NCBI RefSeq assembly: GCF_008329535.1
Contig: NZ_NPKR01000009.1
Location: forward strand, 306,604-370,603
Direction: 5' to 3'
DNA length: 64,000 bases
Origin: Mycolicibacterium sp. P1-18
GTDB lineage: Bacteria; Actinomycetota; Actinomycetes; Mycobacteriales; Mycobacteriaceae
The notes below the pieces were generated by a model, which did no database searches, was not told the origin of the DNA, and worked only from the letters and a program-made list of their open reading frames with translations. Positions 27,631-37,043 of this stretch are shown piece by piece (position 1 is the first letter of the stretch; each line of letters opens with the position of its first letter). Both the position numbers and the translations under genes were made by a program.

Positions 27631-28473
27631 AAAGCGCGCCACCCGGTCCGCGTGGCGCCGCCCCTGGGCACGACCGGCGTGCGCCGCCGGGATCCGGCAG
27701 GCCGGGTCGAGTGGGTTGGGACCGAAGGCGGCGATCGCCTCGTCGTCGGCGAACACCGCCAGGGTGGCGCCCGGGAAGGCGGCGATCTCGGCCGCGGCGC
27801 CCGCCCCGAACGGTGTCGGGGCCGACTCGCTCGAGGGCACCAGCACGACGATCGCGTCGCAGTCCGCCGCGGCGGTCACGTTGACGCTGCTTCCGACGCC
27901 CCCGTCCATGAACCGACGGTCGCCGATGGTCACCGGCGGCCAGACCCCCGGCACGGCGCAGCTCGCCGCCACCGCGTCGACGAGCGCGACGCCCGAGTCG
28001 CCGTCCAGGATCACCAGCTCGCCGGTCTCGAGGTCGACCGCCGAGATCCGCAGCACGCGGGCCGGCCATTCCCGGGAGGGCAACCGGTGGCCGATCACGG
28101 CTCGGCGGACGGGTTCGGGAACCGTGTCGGCGGCCGCCGCGACGGCCCCGATGCGCTGCAGCCGCTCCTCGAGCGTGGCGCCGGGCGTCGCCAGGGCGCT
28201 GGCGAAGAGTTCCATCACGTCGTCGATGCTGGCGCGCGGCAGGAGCTCGTGGGTTTCGGCCGCGACCTGGGCCTCGAACAGCGCCTCGAGGCCGGTGCCG
28301 CTGCCGAGCTGCGCCGCCACCGTGGAGCCGGCCGACGTGCCGAGCAGGACGTCGGCGTCGAGCAGGGCGCGCGCCGCGGCGGGCGCTTCGTCGGCGATGC
28401 CGGCGAGAACGCCGGTCTCCCAGGCGATGCCCGCCAGTCCTCCGCCGGCCAACACGAGTCCACGTTTCGTCAC
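27619..28473 (-). CDS. Patatin-like phospholipase (Rv1062-like)
   Basis: A 284-residue second patatin, diverged from its convergent neighbour. LVLAGGGLAGIAWETGVL forms the oxyanion loop, Ser47 in LLGTSAGSTVAAQ is the nucleophile and FMDGGVGSSVN provides the Asp. Translation starts at GTG 28473 (VTKRGLVLAGGG), directly at the conserved region. An alcohol dehydrogenase gene diverges from it across 77 bases containing two inverted repeats. The role is probably acyl-lipid turnover. Confidence 0.92.
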   Translation of the reverse strand: MTKRGLVLAGGGLAGIAWETGVLAGIADEAPAAARALLDADVLLGTSAGSTVAAQLGSGTGLEALFEAQVAAETHELLPRASIDDVMELFASALATPGATLEERLQRIGAVAAAADTVPEPVRRAVIGHRLPSREWPARVLRISAVDLETGELVILDGDSGVALVDAVAASCAVPGVWPPVTIGDRRFMDGGVGSSVNVTAAADCDAIVVLVPSSESAPTPFGAGAAAEIAAFPGATLAVFADDEAIAAFGPNPLDPACRIPAAHAGRAQGRRHADRVARFLGV

Positions 28474-28510
28474 GGGTGCCGAGTGTGCCAGGTGGCACTC
28501 ACACCCGCCC

Positions 28511-28528
28511 TGGTACTCTCGGGTACCA
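28511..28528. promoter_or_regulatory. Operator-like inverted repeat between patatin and alcohol dehydrogenase genes
   Basis: TGGTAC-TCTCGG-GTACCA is a perfect 6-bp inverted repeat 22 bases before the dehydrogenase ATG. A second, imperfect repeat (AGTGTGCC/GGCACT) lies just upstream. Both fall in the 77-base divergent gap, a suitable place for a repressor. Confidence 0.4.
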
Positions 28529-28550
28529 CTATCGCGACGAAGGGATCGAC

Positions 28551-29594
28551 ATGGTTGGGACGATGAGGGCGCAGCGCTTCTATGCCGACTCGAAAGAGAT
28601 TGCGGTGGAGGACGTCCCAATTCCCGAGCTGGGCCCGGGCGAGGTTCTGGTCAAGGTCGCGTTCTGCGGCATCTGCCATTCCGACCTCAGCCTCATCAAC
28701 GGCACGTTCCCCTCGCAGCGCGCGGTGGTGACCCAGGGCCACGAGGCGTCGGGCACCGTCGCCGCCCTCGGCCCCGGGGTGACGGGGTGGGCGGAGGGCG
28801 ACCGCGTGGTGGTCGCCGCCGGCCGGCCGTGCCTCGAATGCGTCAACTGCCGGCGCGGTGACGTGTCGAACTGTCTGCAGATCCGGCTGATGGCATTCGC
28901 CTACGACGGCGCCTGGGCGGAGTACACCGTCGCACAAGCCTTCGGGCTCACCAGGATTCCCGACAACGTCTCACTCGAGCAGGCCGCGATCCTCGCCGAC
29001 GCGGTCTCCACCCCCTACGGCGCCCTCGTGCGGACCGGCAAGGTCGGCGTCGGCGAGTCGGTCGGCGTGTGGGGCGTCGGCGGCCTCGGGACGCACGTGG
29101 TGCAGTTGGCCCGGCTGGTCGGCGCGGCGCCGATCATCGCCGTCGACGTCAAGCCCGCAGTGCTCGACCGCGCCCTGGCCGTCGGCGCCGACTACGCCTT
29201 CGACGCCCGCGACGACGCACTCCACGACAAGATCCGCGACGCCACCGGCGGTCGTCAGCTCGACGTGGCGTTCGACGCCGTGGGGCTGAAGTCCACGTTC
29301 GAGCAGGCGCTGGGCAATCTGACCGTCGGCGGCCGCGTCGTCGGGATCGGCATGAGCGCCGACGCCCCGTCGATCGGGTCGACCGCGATGTTCAACCTGT
29401 TCAAGTGGCAGGCGCTCGGTCACCTCGGCTACCAGAACGCCGACATCGGCACGCTGGCCAACCTGGTGTCGATGGGGCGGCTCGACCTGTCCCGCTCGAT
29501 CAGCGACATCGTGCCCCTGGAGGACGTCGCCCGAGGCATCGAGAAGCTGGACAAGGCCGAGGGCGACCCGATCCGGATCCTCGTCCAGCCCTGA
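28551..29594 (+). CDS. Zinc-dependent medium-chain alcohol dehydrogenase
   Basis: A 347-residue MDR-family oxidoreductase. The catalytic zinc residues are in FCGICHSDL and QGHEASGTV. The structural zinc loop is complete, with four Cys in CLECVNCRRGDVSNC. The Rossmann motif GVWGVGGLGTHVVQLARLVG binds NAD(P). The substrate is probably a primary or benzylic-type alcohol or aldehyde, not resolvable here. ATG 28551 follows an AAGGGATCGAC ribosome site; an internal ATG four codons later is also possible. It is flanked by a divergent patatin and a convergent NAD(P)-binding protein gene, 3 bases away at its 3' end. Confidence 0.92.
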   Translation: MVGTMRAQRFYADSKEIAVEDVPIPELGPGEVLVKVAFCGICHSDLSLINGTFPSQRAVVTQGHEASGTVAALGPGVTGWAEGDRVVVAAGRPCLECVNCRRGDVSNCLQIRLMAFAYDGAWAEYTVAQAFGLTRIPDNVSLEQAAILADAVSTPYGALVRTGKVGVGESVGVWGVGGLGTHVVQLARLVGAAPIIAVDVKPAVLDRALAVGADYAFDARDDALHDKIRDATGGRQLDVAFDAVGLKSTFEQALGNLTVGGRVVGIGMSADAPSIGSTAMFNLFKWQALGHLGYQNADIGTLANLVSMGRLDLSRSISDIVPLEDVARGIEKLDKAEGDPIRILVQP

Positions 29595-29597
29595 GGT

Positions 29598-30653
29598 TCA
29601 CCGCAGGTGCGGCGCCGCCTTGCCGCTGATCAACGGCAGGTCGAGATAGGTGGCGATGCCGGGTTCGGAGGCGCACACCGCGGGAATCGAGTTGACGCAG
29701 TGGGCCGCCGTCGCGACGATGCCGTTGTTGCTCTCCAAGCCCGCCTCGACGCTGTCGGGCTGGAAGCCCTTGACGGTGACGGTGAAGTCGGGGTTGCCCT
29801 TGACCTCCATCTCGTAGCGTTCCCCGGCGGGGCCGAAAGTCCATGGCGGATCCAGGTTCTCCTGGCCCATGAACCAGTTGACGGTGACGCGGACGACCAC
29901 CTCGTCGCCAACCAGGGCTTCCCAGTGGAACTTTCGGCCGGCCACCTGTCCCGGCTCGATGGCGCCCATCGGCGAGTCGATGGGGGCGGTGGCCACCGCG
30001 ATCTCCTGGGTGGCCCGGATCTGCGGGTCGGCGGCGAAGCCCATCTGGTCGACGCACATCCGGACCGACTGGATGAAGCCACCGTCGAGCAGCTTCTGCA
30101 TGGGTCCGGTCAGGGCCTTCTCCGGGGTGTCGCCGAAGCCCATGACGTACCGCAGCACGTCCGGGGCGTCGTAGGTCCGCAGATCCGAGAACTCCTCGGC
30201 GCGAACGAATGTCACGCTGGTCGACATGGTCGAGAGCAGCAGGGGAAACTTCTCGCTGATGCCACCGGGTGCGATGCCCGTGCCGTGCAGGGTGACGCCG
30301 CCGGCCAGGGCGGCGTCACGCATCGGACCCGCCTCCCTCTCCCCCGGATAGAACCATCCGACGGGGGTGACGACGTTCTTTCCCGAGCGCAGCAGCGCCG
30401 TGACGTCTTCGGGGTTGGGTAGCAGCGGGGAGTAGACCACCGCGTCGGCCTCGAGGGCCAGGATCGCGTCGACGTCATTGGTGGCGAGGACGCCCAGTGG
30501 CTCACCGCCGACCAGTTCGCCGACGTCCTTGCCGCTCTTGGCCTCCGAGTGCACCCAGCAGCCAACCAGTTCGAGGTCAGGGTGCTCGAGCACGCCCCTG
30601 ATCGCCGCGATGCCGACCCCACCGGTCGCCCACTGCACCACCCGCAACGCCAT
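29598..30653 (-). CDS. Dihydrodipicolinate-reductase-like NAD(P)-binding protein (Rv1059-like)
   Basis: A 351-residue protein with an N-terminal Rossmann motif VVQWATGGVGIAAIRGVLEHPDLELVG and a DapB-like central part (GKNVVTPVGWFYPGE, LHGTGIAPGGISEKFPLLL). Such proteins are common in mycobacteria and related to 2,4-diaminopentanoate dehydrogenase, but their substrates are mostly unknown. They often neighbour lipid and steroid genes. ATG 30653 is preceded by GACGGGAGTGACG, a fair ribosome site. A KstR-type operator lies 26 bases upstream in the gap shared with the thiolase gene, so both are probably in the steroid/lipid regulon. Confidence 0.85.
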   Translation of the reverse strand: MALRVVQWATGGVGIAAIRGVLEHPDLELVGCWVHSEAKSGKDVGELVGGEPLGVLATNDVDAILALEADAVVYSPLLPNPEDVTALLRSGKNVVTPVGWFYPGEREAGPMRDAALAGGVTLHGTGIAPGGISEKFPLLLSTMSTSVTFVRAEEFSDLRTYDAPDVLRYVMGFGDTPEKALTGPMQKLLDGGFIQSVRMCVDQMGFAADPQIRATQEIAVATAPIDSPMGAIEPGQVAGRKFHWEALVGDEVVVRVTVNWFMGQENLDPPWTFGPAGERYEMEVKGNPDFTVTVKGFQPDSVEAGLESNNGIVATAAHCVNSIPAVCASEPGIATYLDLPLISGKAAPHLR

Positions 30654-30678
30654 CGTCACTCCCGTCGACGTGATGAAC

Positions 30679-30692
30679 TAGAACACGTTCTA
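30679..30692. promoter_or_regulatory. KstR-type operator
   Basis: TAGAACACGTTCTA exactly fits the mycobacterial KstR consensus TnnAACnnGTTnnA. It lies in the 112-base divergent gap between the DapB-like gene (start 30653) and the SCPx thiolase gene (start 30766). KstR represses cholesterol and lipid catabolism genes until a steroid-CoA ligand releases it. Confidence 0.8.
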
Positions 30693-30765
30693 TTCAGATC
30701 TACACCACCGGAGCCCGTCGGATCGCTATGTTTCGACGAACCGCAGCGTCGCGAAGGAGTACTCC

Positions 30766-31965
30766 ATGGCCAGAAGCAACAACCGGGTGTTCGTCGTCGG
30801 GGTCGGGATGACGAAGTTCGAGAAGCCGGGCGCTCGCGAGGGCTGGGACTATCCGCAGATGGCCAAGGAATCCGGTACCAAGGCGCTCGAGGATGCCGGC
30901 ATCTCCTATGACGCCGTGGAGCAGGGCTACGTCGGCTACTGCTCGGGTGACTCGACGTCGGGCCAGCGGGCTCTCTACGAGCTCGGCATGACGGGCATCC
31001 CGATCGTCAACGTGAACAACAACTGCTCCACGGGCTCGACCGCCCTCTACCTCGCGGCGCAGTCCATCCGCGGCGGGCTGGCGGACTGCGTGCTGGCCCT
31101 GGGCTTCGAGAAGATGCAGCCGGGGTCACTCGGCGGCGGCGCCCAGGACCGCGAGTCGCCGCTGGGCAACCACGTCAAGGCGCTCGCGGCGATCGACGAG
31201 TTCGCATTCCCGGTGGCGCCGTGGATGTTCGGTGCGGCGGGCCGCGAGCACATGAAGAAGCACGGCAGCACCGCCGAGCACTTCGCGAAGATCGGCTACA
31301 AGAACCACAAGCACTCGGTCAACAACCCGTATGCGCAATTCCAGCAGGAGTACAGCCTCGACGACGTCCTCGGCGCCCGGATGATCTCCGATCCGCTGAC
31401 CAAGTTGCAGTGCTCGCCGACGTCGGACGGCTCGGGCGCGGCGATCGTGGTCAGCGAGCAGTTCGTCGACGACCACGGCCTCGCCGGTCAAGCGGTCGAA
31501 ATCGTCGGCCAGGCCATGACGACGGACTTCGCCAGCACCTTCGACGGCAGCGCCGCCAACGTCATCGGCCACGACATGAACGTCCAGGCGTCGCAACGGG
31601 TCTACCAGCAGTCCGGCCTCGGGCCCGAGGACTTCCAGGTGATCGAACTGCACGACTGCTTCTCGGCCAACGAGCTGTTGCTGTACGAAGCGCTGGGGCT
31701 GTGCGGTGAGGGTGAGGCGCCCCGCCTGGTCGACGACGGTGACACCACCTACGGCGGCCGTTGGGTGGTCAACCCCTCGGGTGGGCTGATCTCCAAGGGA
31801 CACCCACTGGGCGCCACCGGGCTGGCGCAGTGCGCGGAGCTGACGTGGCAGTTGCGCGGCACCGCCGACGCACGTCAGGTCGACGGCGTCACCGCGGCGC
31901 TGCAGCACAACATCGGCCTCGGCGGCGCGGCCGTCGTGACGGCCTACCAGCGCGCCGACCGCTAG
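30766..31965 (+). CDS. SCPx-type thiolase / lipid-transfer protein
   Basis: A 399-residue thiolase-fold protein of the sterol-carrier-protein-x type. Cys87 in NVNNNCSTGSTALYLA is the nucleophile and the active-site His is in SKGHPLGATGLAQ. At the position of the second thiolase cysteine it has HNIGLGGAAVVT, as usual for SCPx thiolases. It resembles Rv1627c from memory. These proteins cleave branched or sterol side-chain 3-ketoacyl-CoAs or act as aldol-type lyase partners. ATG 30766 follows AAGGAG. A KstR operator 74 bases upstream supports a steroid side-chain role. Its stop shares a CTAG with the convergent hemerythrin gene. Confidence 0.92.
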   Translation: MARSNNRVFVVGVGMTKFEKPGAREGWDYPQMAKESGTKALEDAGISYDAVEQGYVGYCSGDSTSGQRALYELGMTGIPIVNVNNNCSTGSTALYLAAQSIRGGLADCVLALGFEKMQPGSLGGGAQDRESPLGNHVKALAAIDEFAFPVAPWMFGAAGREHMKKHGSTAEHFAKIGYKNHKHSVNNPYAQFQQEYSLDDVLGARMISDPLTKLQCSPTSDGSGAAIVVSEQFVDDHGLAGQAVEIVGQAMTTDFASTFDGSAANVIGHDMNVQASQRVYQQSGLGPEDFQVIELHDCFSANELLLYEALGLCGEGEAPRLVDDGDTTYGGRWVVNPSGGLISKGHPLGATGLAQCAELTWQLRGTADARQVDGVTAALQHNIGLGGAAVVTAYQRADR

Positions 31966-32675
31966 CGGTCGGTGGCGGTGCTGGGGTGCTCGCCCCGGGT
32001 CAGCGGCGGGAGGTGTTCGATCGCGCCGGCCGCCCGGGCCAGCAGTGCGCTGAGGCGCCCGCTCGTCACCGCCACGCGGTCGTCGCCGCGGCGGGCCCGG
32101 CGGTCCAGCACGTCGCGACCGCGGTCGACGGCGGTCAGCGGCAGCGCCGCGAGGACGTTGCCGGGTGGACGCCGCGCCACCACCGGATGCGGACGGGTCG
32201 GTGCCGTGGAGCGCACCGCCTGCCAGGCCAGCCCCAACGCGGTCAAACTCAGCTCCGACGCCACTTCCTGCAACCGCGGGAGGAGGACGTCCTCCTCGTC
32301 GCGAACGTCCTCCCGCAGCAGATCCTTGACGCGCGTCCACGTCTCGCGGTGCTCCGGGGAGTTGGGATCCGTCGACTCGAGTCGGGTGAACAGTTCGTTG
32401 ATCTCCTGGTGTTCCTGCTCGACCCGCAAGGTCAACTCCGCACCGTCGGGCAGCAGCCTGCGCAGCGCCGGCCACAGCACCGACTCCTCGGCGAAGGCGT
32501 GCGGGAACACCAGTCGGCACAGCTGGTTGAGGTACTCCTGACGCCGGGCTCCCGTCGCCCCGTCGATCTCGCCCAGCAGTCGGTCGAGTTCGACGTGATC
32601 GCGCTTCTGACGGACCAGAATGCTTCGGTGCCCGCCCAAATCGTTGACGGTCTGCTCGGCGATCGACCGGTTCAT
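31962..32675 (-). CDS. Hemerythrin-like HHE-domain protein
   Basis: A 237-residue protein whose first 150 residues form a four-helix HHE cation-binding domain: LGGHRSILVRQKRDHVELDRLL, FPHAFAEESVLWPAL, LRVEQEHQEINELFTRL and DVRDEEDVLLPRLQE carry the His/Glu ligands for a non-haem di-iron centre. The tail is Arg/Ala/Pro-rich and probably unstructured. In mycobacteria such proteins affect redox, NO and peroxide responses. ATG 32675 overlaps the stop of the upstream DUF8129-like gene as ATGA, so the two are coupled. Both stops at its 3' end use a single CTAG shared with the thiolase gene. Confidence 0.9.
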   Translation of the reverse strand: MNRSIAEQTVNDLGGHRSILVRQKRDHVELDRLLGEIDGATGARRQEYLNQLCRLVFPHAFAEESVLWPALRRLLPDGAELTLRVEQEHQEINELFTRLESTDPNSPEHRETWTRVKDLLREDVRDEEDVLLPRLQEVASELSLTALGLAWQAVRSTAPTRPHPVVARRPPGNVLAALPLTAVDRGRDVLDRRARRGDDRVAVTSGRLSALLARAAGAIEHLPPLTRGEHPSTATDR

Positions 32676-33004
32676 CGTGCCTCGCTCCGGTTGGGGGTCT
32701 GCGCGGCAACGCCGTGCCGCAACGGGGTGCCGGAGTCGGCCGCGGTGGCCTGACTGACCTGGGACCCGCCCGGGGTGCCCTGCACCCTGGGGGCGCGGCT
32801 CGGGTCGCCGCCGGACGGCTCGGCACCGGCCTCCAGTTCGCGGAGGCGGGCCTCGAGGATCTCGAGCACCGGCACACGGGCGGCGTGGCCGCATTCGTGG
32901 TTGAGCACGGTGCGCAGCGAGTCCTCGGACAGGGACCGGATCCGGTGCTGCAGGTCCCCGAGGGTCAGCTGGTCGTAGTCCGCCAGGGGTAGTTCATCGG
33001 CCAT
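32672..33004 (-). CDS. Small mycobacterial DUF8129-like protein
   Basis: A 110-residue protein. The conserved N-terminal half reads LADYDQLTLGDLQHRIRSL, then LRTVLNHECGHAARVPVLEIL and RLRELEAGAEPSGG, predicted mainly helical. The second half (PSRAPRVQGTPGGSQ onward) is low-complexity and probably disordered. The short HECGHAARVPV segment resembles a metal-binding motif only superficially. It is translationally coupled to the HHE-domain gene. Mycobacteria contain many relatives of unknown function, from memory. Confidence 0.8.
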   Translation of the reverse strand: MADELPLADYDQLTLGDLQHRIRSLSEDSLRTVLNHECGHAARVPVLEILEARLRELEAGAEPSGGDPSRAPRVQGTPGGSQVSQATAADSGTPLRHGVAAQTPNRSEAR

Positions 33005-33088
33005 GCTCTTCCGCCTCTCCAGTCGACGCTCCTGAAGGGCACGTAGCCGCCTGGGCGGAGTTCAAACGGAACGCGGGCGGCCGATCGG

Positions 33089-34723
<1,635 letters not shown>

Positions 34724-34816
34724 GTGATCTCTCCTGATTGGCCCGGCGACTGCAACGAAAACGCTGCGAGCGGCGATATGGAGGTGAAGAGTTTCCACCA
34801 AAGATAGGGGGCGCCC

Positions 34817-35146
34817 ATGCGTCCATCGTCGGTTCTTTCCACATTCGTCACTTCTGCCGCGGTAGTCGTCACCGCGCTCGCCACGTCGGCCGTCGCGAAC
34901 GCCGACCAGACCGCGCAGGAGCAGATCAACCAACTGCAGTCCGAGGGTTTCACGGTCAACGTCGACCGGGTCGGCAGCGGCCCCATCGACAGCTGTGTCG
35001 TCACCGGCGTCCGCAACCCGCAGACCCAGACCCGCAACGTCCGCGACTACTACGGCCCGCGGGACGCCAACGGCGACCGCAAGTACCGGATCGTCGAGGT
35101 CGTCGTCAGCCGCTCGATCTCGGTGTCGCTGGACTGCAGCAACTGA
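34817..35146 (+). CDS. Small secreted mycobacterial protein, paralog 1
   Basis: A 109-residue exported protein. The signal peptide runs to about residue 29 (VVVTALATSAVANA, then DQTAQ). The mature domain of about 80 residues has INQLQSEGFTVNVDRVGSGPI, CVVTGVRNPQTQT and the terminal SRSISVSLDCSN; the two cysteines likely form a disulfide. Two further members of this family occur in the window (35187-35495 and 47491-47802). I do not know a function. ATG 34817 follows AGGGGGC. It is 40 bases from the next paralog, so the pair looks like a tandem duplication. Confidence 0.85.
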   Translation: MRPSSVLSTFVTSAAVVVTALATSAVANADQTAQEQINQLQSEGFTVNVDRVGSGPIDSCVVTGVRNPQTQTRNVRDYYGPRDANGDRKYRIVEVVVSRSISVSLDCSN

Positions 35147-35186
35147 GCAGTGGATGATTGCCAGCAACCTGACAGGAAGGCGCCTC

Positions 35187-35495
35187 ATGCGCACGAAGTG
35201 GACCATCGCCGCGGCAGCCCTCGGTGTGTGCGGCGCCGCGTTGGCACCGGCGGTGCTGGCGGACGCGGAAACGGCCCAGGAGACCATCAGCAAGCTCCAG
35301 TCCGAGGGCTACACCGTCACCATCGACAAGATCGGCACGGCACCGATTTCGCAGTGCCAGGTGACCAGCGTGCGCAATCCGCAGAGCACTTCGCAGCTGG
35401 TGCCCTACGTCGGCCCCGGCAACAACGGTGACCGCATCCTCGTTCAGCAGCAGACCAGCCAGACCATCTCGGTGTCCCTGGACTGCACGCGCTGA
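35187..35495 (+). CDS. Small secreted mycobacterial protein, paralog 2
   Basis: A 102-residue secreted protein. The signal peptide MRTKWTIAAAALGVCGAALAP ends near VLADAE. The mature part shares the pattern of paralog 1: ISKLQSEGYTVTIDKIGTAPI, then CQVTSVRNPQSTSQL and a C-terminal QTISVSLDCTR, with two cysteines. The central GPGNNGD loop replaces the DANGD loop of paralog 1. ATG 35187 is preceded by GACAGGAAGG. It ends 17 bases before a strong bidirectional terminator. Tandem placement argues for a local gene duplication followed by divergence. Confidence 0.85.
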   Translation: MRTKWTIAAAALGVCGAALAPAVLADAETAQETISKLQSEGYTVTIDKIGTAPISQCQVTSVRNPQSTSQLVPYVGPGNNGDRILVQQQTSQTISVSLDCTR

Positions 35496-35511
35496 CCCGA
35501 CGCAGACGAGG

Positions 35512-35545
35512 AAGAGCCCGGCCGGATGACTCCGACCGGGCTCTT
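35512..35545. terminator. Bidirectional terminator between secreted paralog and dctA
   Basis: AAGAGCCCGG (35512-35521) and CCGGGCTCTT (35536-35545) form a perfect stem, extended inward by CCGG/CCGA-type pairs. It lies between the convergent ends of the secreted-protein gene and dctA, with short A/T ends on both sides. Confidence 0.8.
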
Positions 35546-35558
35546 CGCATGGTGCGCC

Positions 35559-36926
35559 CTATGCCGGTGCAGGGAGCTTCGCCTGCCCCGGCTCTTCGGC
35601 GCGTGATCCGTGGTCGTCGACCATCGTCGACTCGTTGAACGGATCCTTGCCGCTGAGTACGCGTTCGACCTGCTCGCCGTCGATGGTCTTGGTCCACGAG
35701 CCGACCAGCATCGTGGCGACGGCGTTGCCGGAGAAGTTGGTCACCGCGCGTGCCTCGGACATGAACCGGTCGATGCCGACGATCAGGCCGACGCCGTCGA
35801 GCAGGTCGGGGCGGTGGCTCTGCAGCCCGCCGGCCAGCGTGGCCAGGCCGGCGCCGCTGACGCCCGCCGCGCCCTTGCTGGCGACGATCATGAACACCAG
35901 CAGCGAGATCTGCTCACCGAGCGCCAGCGGCTTGCCCATCGCGTCGGCGACGAACAGCGACGCCATGGTCAGGTAGATGGCCGTGCCGTCCAGGTTGAAC
36001 GAGTAGCCGGTGGGGACCACGACGCCGACGGTGGTCTTCTCGACGCCGAGGTGCTCCATCTTGGCGATCAGGCGGGGCAGCGCCGACTCGGACGACGACG
36101 TCGCGAAGATCAGCAGGTACTCGCGGGCCAGGTAGCGCACCAGCCGGAAGATCGACACGCCGGCGACGGCGCGCAGCAGCACGCCCAGGACGCCGAACAC
36201 GAACAGCAGGCAGGTGATGTAGAAGCCCAGCATCAGCGTCAGCAACTGGGTGACGGCGCTCCAGCCGGTCTGTCCGACGACGTTGGCGATGGCGCCGAAG
36301 GCACCGATCGGCGCCAGCCACAGGATCATGGCCAGCACCTTGAACACCAGCTTCTGGACGGCCTCGATGCCGCGCAGAATGCCTTCGCCCGCAGCCCCCA
36401 TGGACTGCAGCGCGAAGCCGACGAGCAGCGCCACGAACAGCGCCTGCAGGACGTTGCCCTCGGTGAGCGAGGAGAACAGCGACGTCGGGATGATGCCCTG
36501 GACGAACTCCATCAGGCCGCCCGCCTTCTCGGCGGTCTCGGCCAGCGCGGTGCCCTTGCTCGACGTCGACTCGATGTTGAGGCCGGTGCCCGGACTGAGC
36601 ACGTTGCCGACCACCAGGCCGATGGCCAACGCGACCGTGGACATCGCCAGGAAGTAGACGAACGCGAGCCCGCCGACCTTGCCGACGGTGGCGGCGGCGC
36701 GCACCTTGCCGATGCCGAGCACGATGGTGCAGAAGATGACCGGGACGATCATCATCTTGATCAGGCTGACGAACATGGTGCCGAGGACGCCGACGCTCTT
36801 GCCCACCCCGGGGGCCAGGATGCCGACGGCGACGCCGGCTACGACGGCGACGATGACGGCGATGTACAGCCAGTGCGTCTTGTCCCGTTTCTTGGGTGGG
36901 GAGGCGGTGTCGACGTGGTCGGTCAT
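35559..36926 (-). CDS. dctA: C4-dicarboxylate:cation symporter DctA
   Basis: A 455-residue DAACS-family transporter importing succinate, fumarate or malate with sodium or protons. SLIKMMIVPVIFCTIVLGIG is the conserved helix 2 segment, SSSESALPRL the serine-rich HP1 motif, VVPTGYSFNLDGTAIYLTMA the substrate-binding NLDGT region, and GIDRFMSEARAVTNFSGNAVAT the helix-8 Asp/Arg region. ATG 36926 follows an AAGGAG site. A two-component system homologous to DctB/DctR-type pairs diverges from it, and a CRP-like palindrome lies between, consistent with induction by dicarboxylates and catabolite control. Confidence 0.94.
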   Translation of the reverse strand: MTDHVDTASPPKKRDKTHWLYIAVIVAVVAGVAVGILAPGVGKSVGVLGTMFVSLIKMMIVPVIFCTIVLGIGKVRAAATVGKVGGLAFVYFLAMSTVALAIGLVVGNVLSPGTGLNIESTSSKGTALAETAEKAGGLMEFVQGIIPTSLFSSLTEGNVLQALFVALLVGFALQSMGAAGEGILRGIEAVQKLVFKVLAMILWLAPIGAFGAIANVVGQTGWSAVTQLLTLMLGFYITCLLFVFGVLGVLLRAVAGVSIFRLVRYLAREYLLIFATSSSESALPRLIAKMEHLGVEKTTVGVVVPTGYSFNLDGTAIYLTMASLFVADAMGKPLALGEQISLLVFMIVASKGAAGVSGAGLATLAGGLQSHRPDLLDGVGLIVGIDRFMSEARAVTNFSGNAVATMLVGSWTKTIDGEQVERVLSGKDPFNESTMVDDHGSRAEEPGQAKLPAPA

Positions 36927-36985
36927 GGCGGATGCTCCTTGATGCGGTCGGCCTGAGAAGGGTCTGCAAGGATGATGTTCCTCCA

Positions 36986-37001
36986 CGTGACCCACGTCAC
37001 G
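36986..37001. promoter_or_regulatory. CRP-like binding site between dctA and its sensor kinase
   Basis: CGTGACCCACGTCACG (36986-37001) has half-sites GTGA/TCAC separated by six bases, the CRP-family pattern and a perfect palindrome except the centre. It is 60 bases upstream of dctA and 43 upstream of the kinase start. Confidence 0.6.
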
Positions 37002-37043
37002 CTTTAGTTCATTGTGTTCAGCTCGAAACGATCTGGAGATTCG

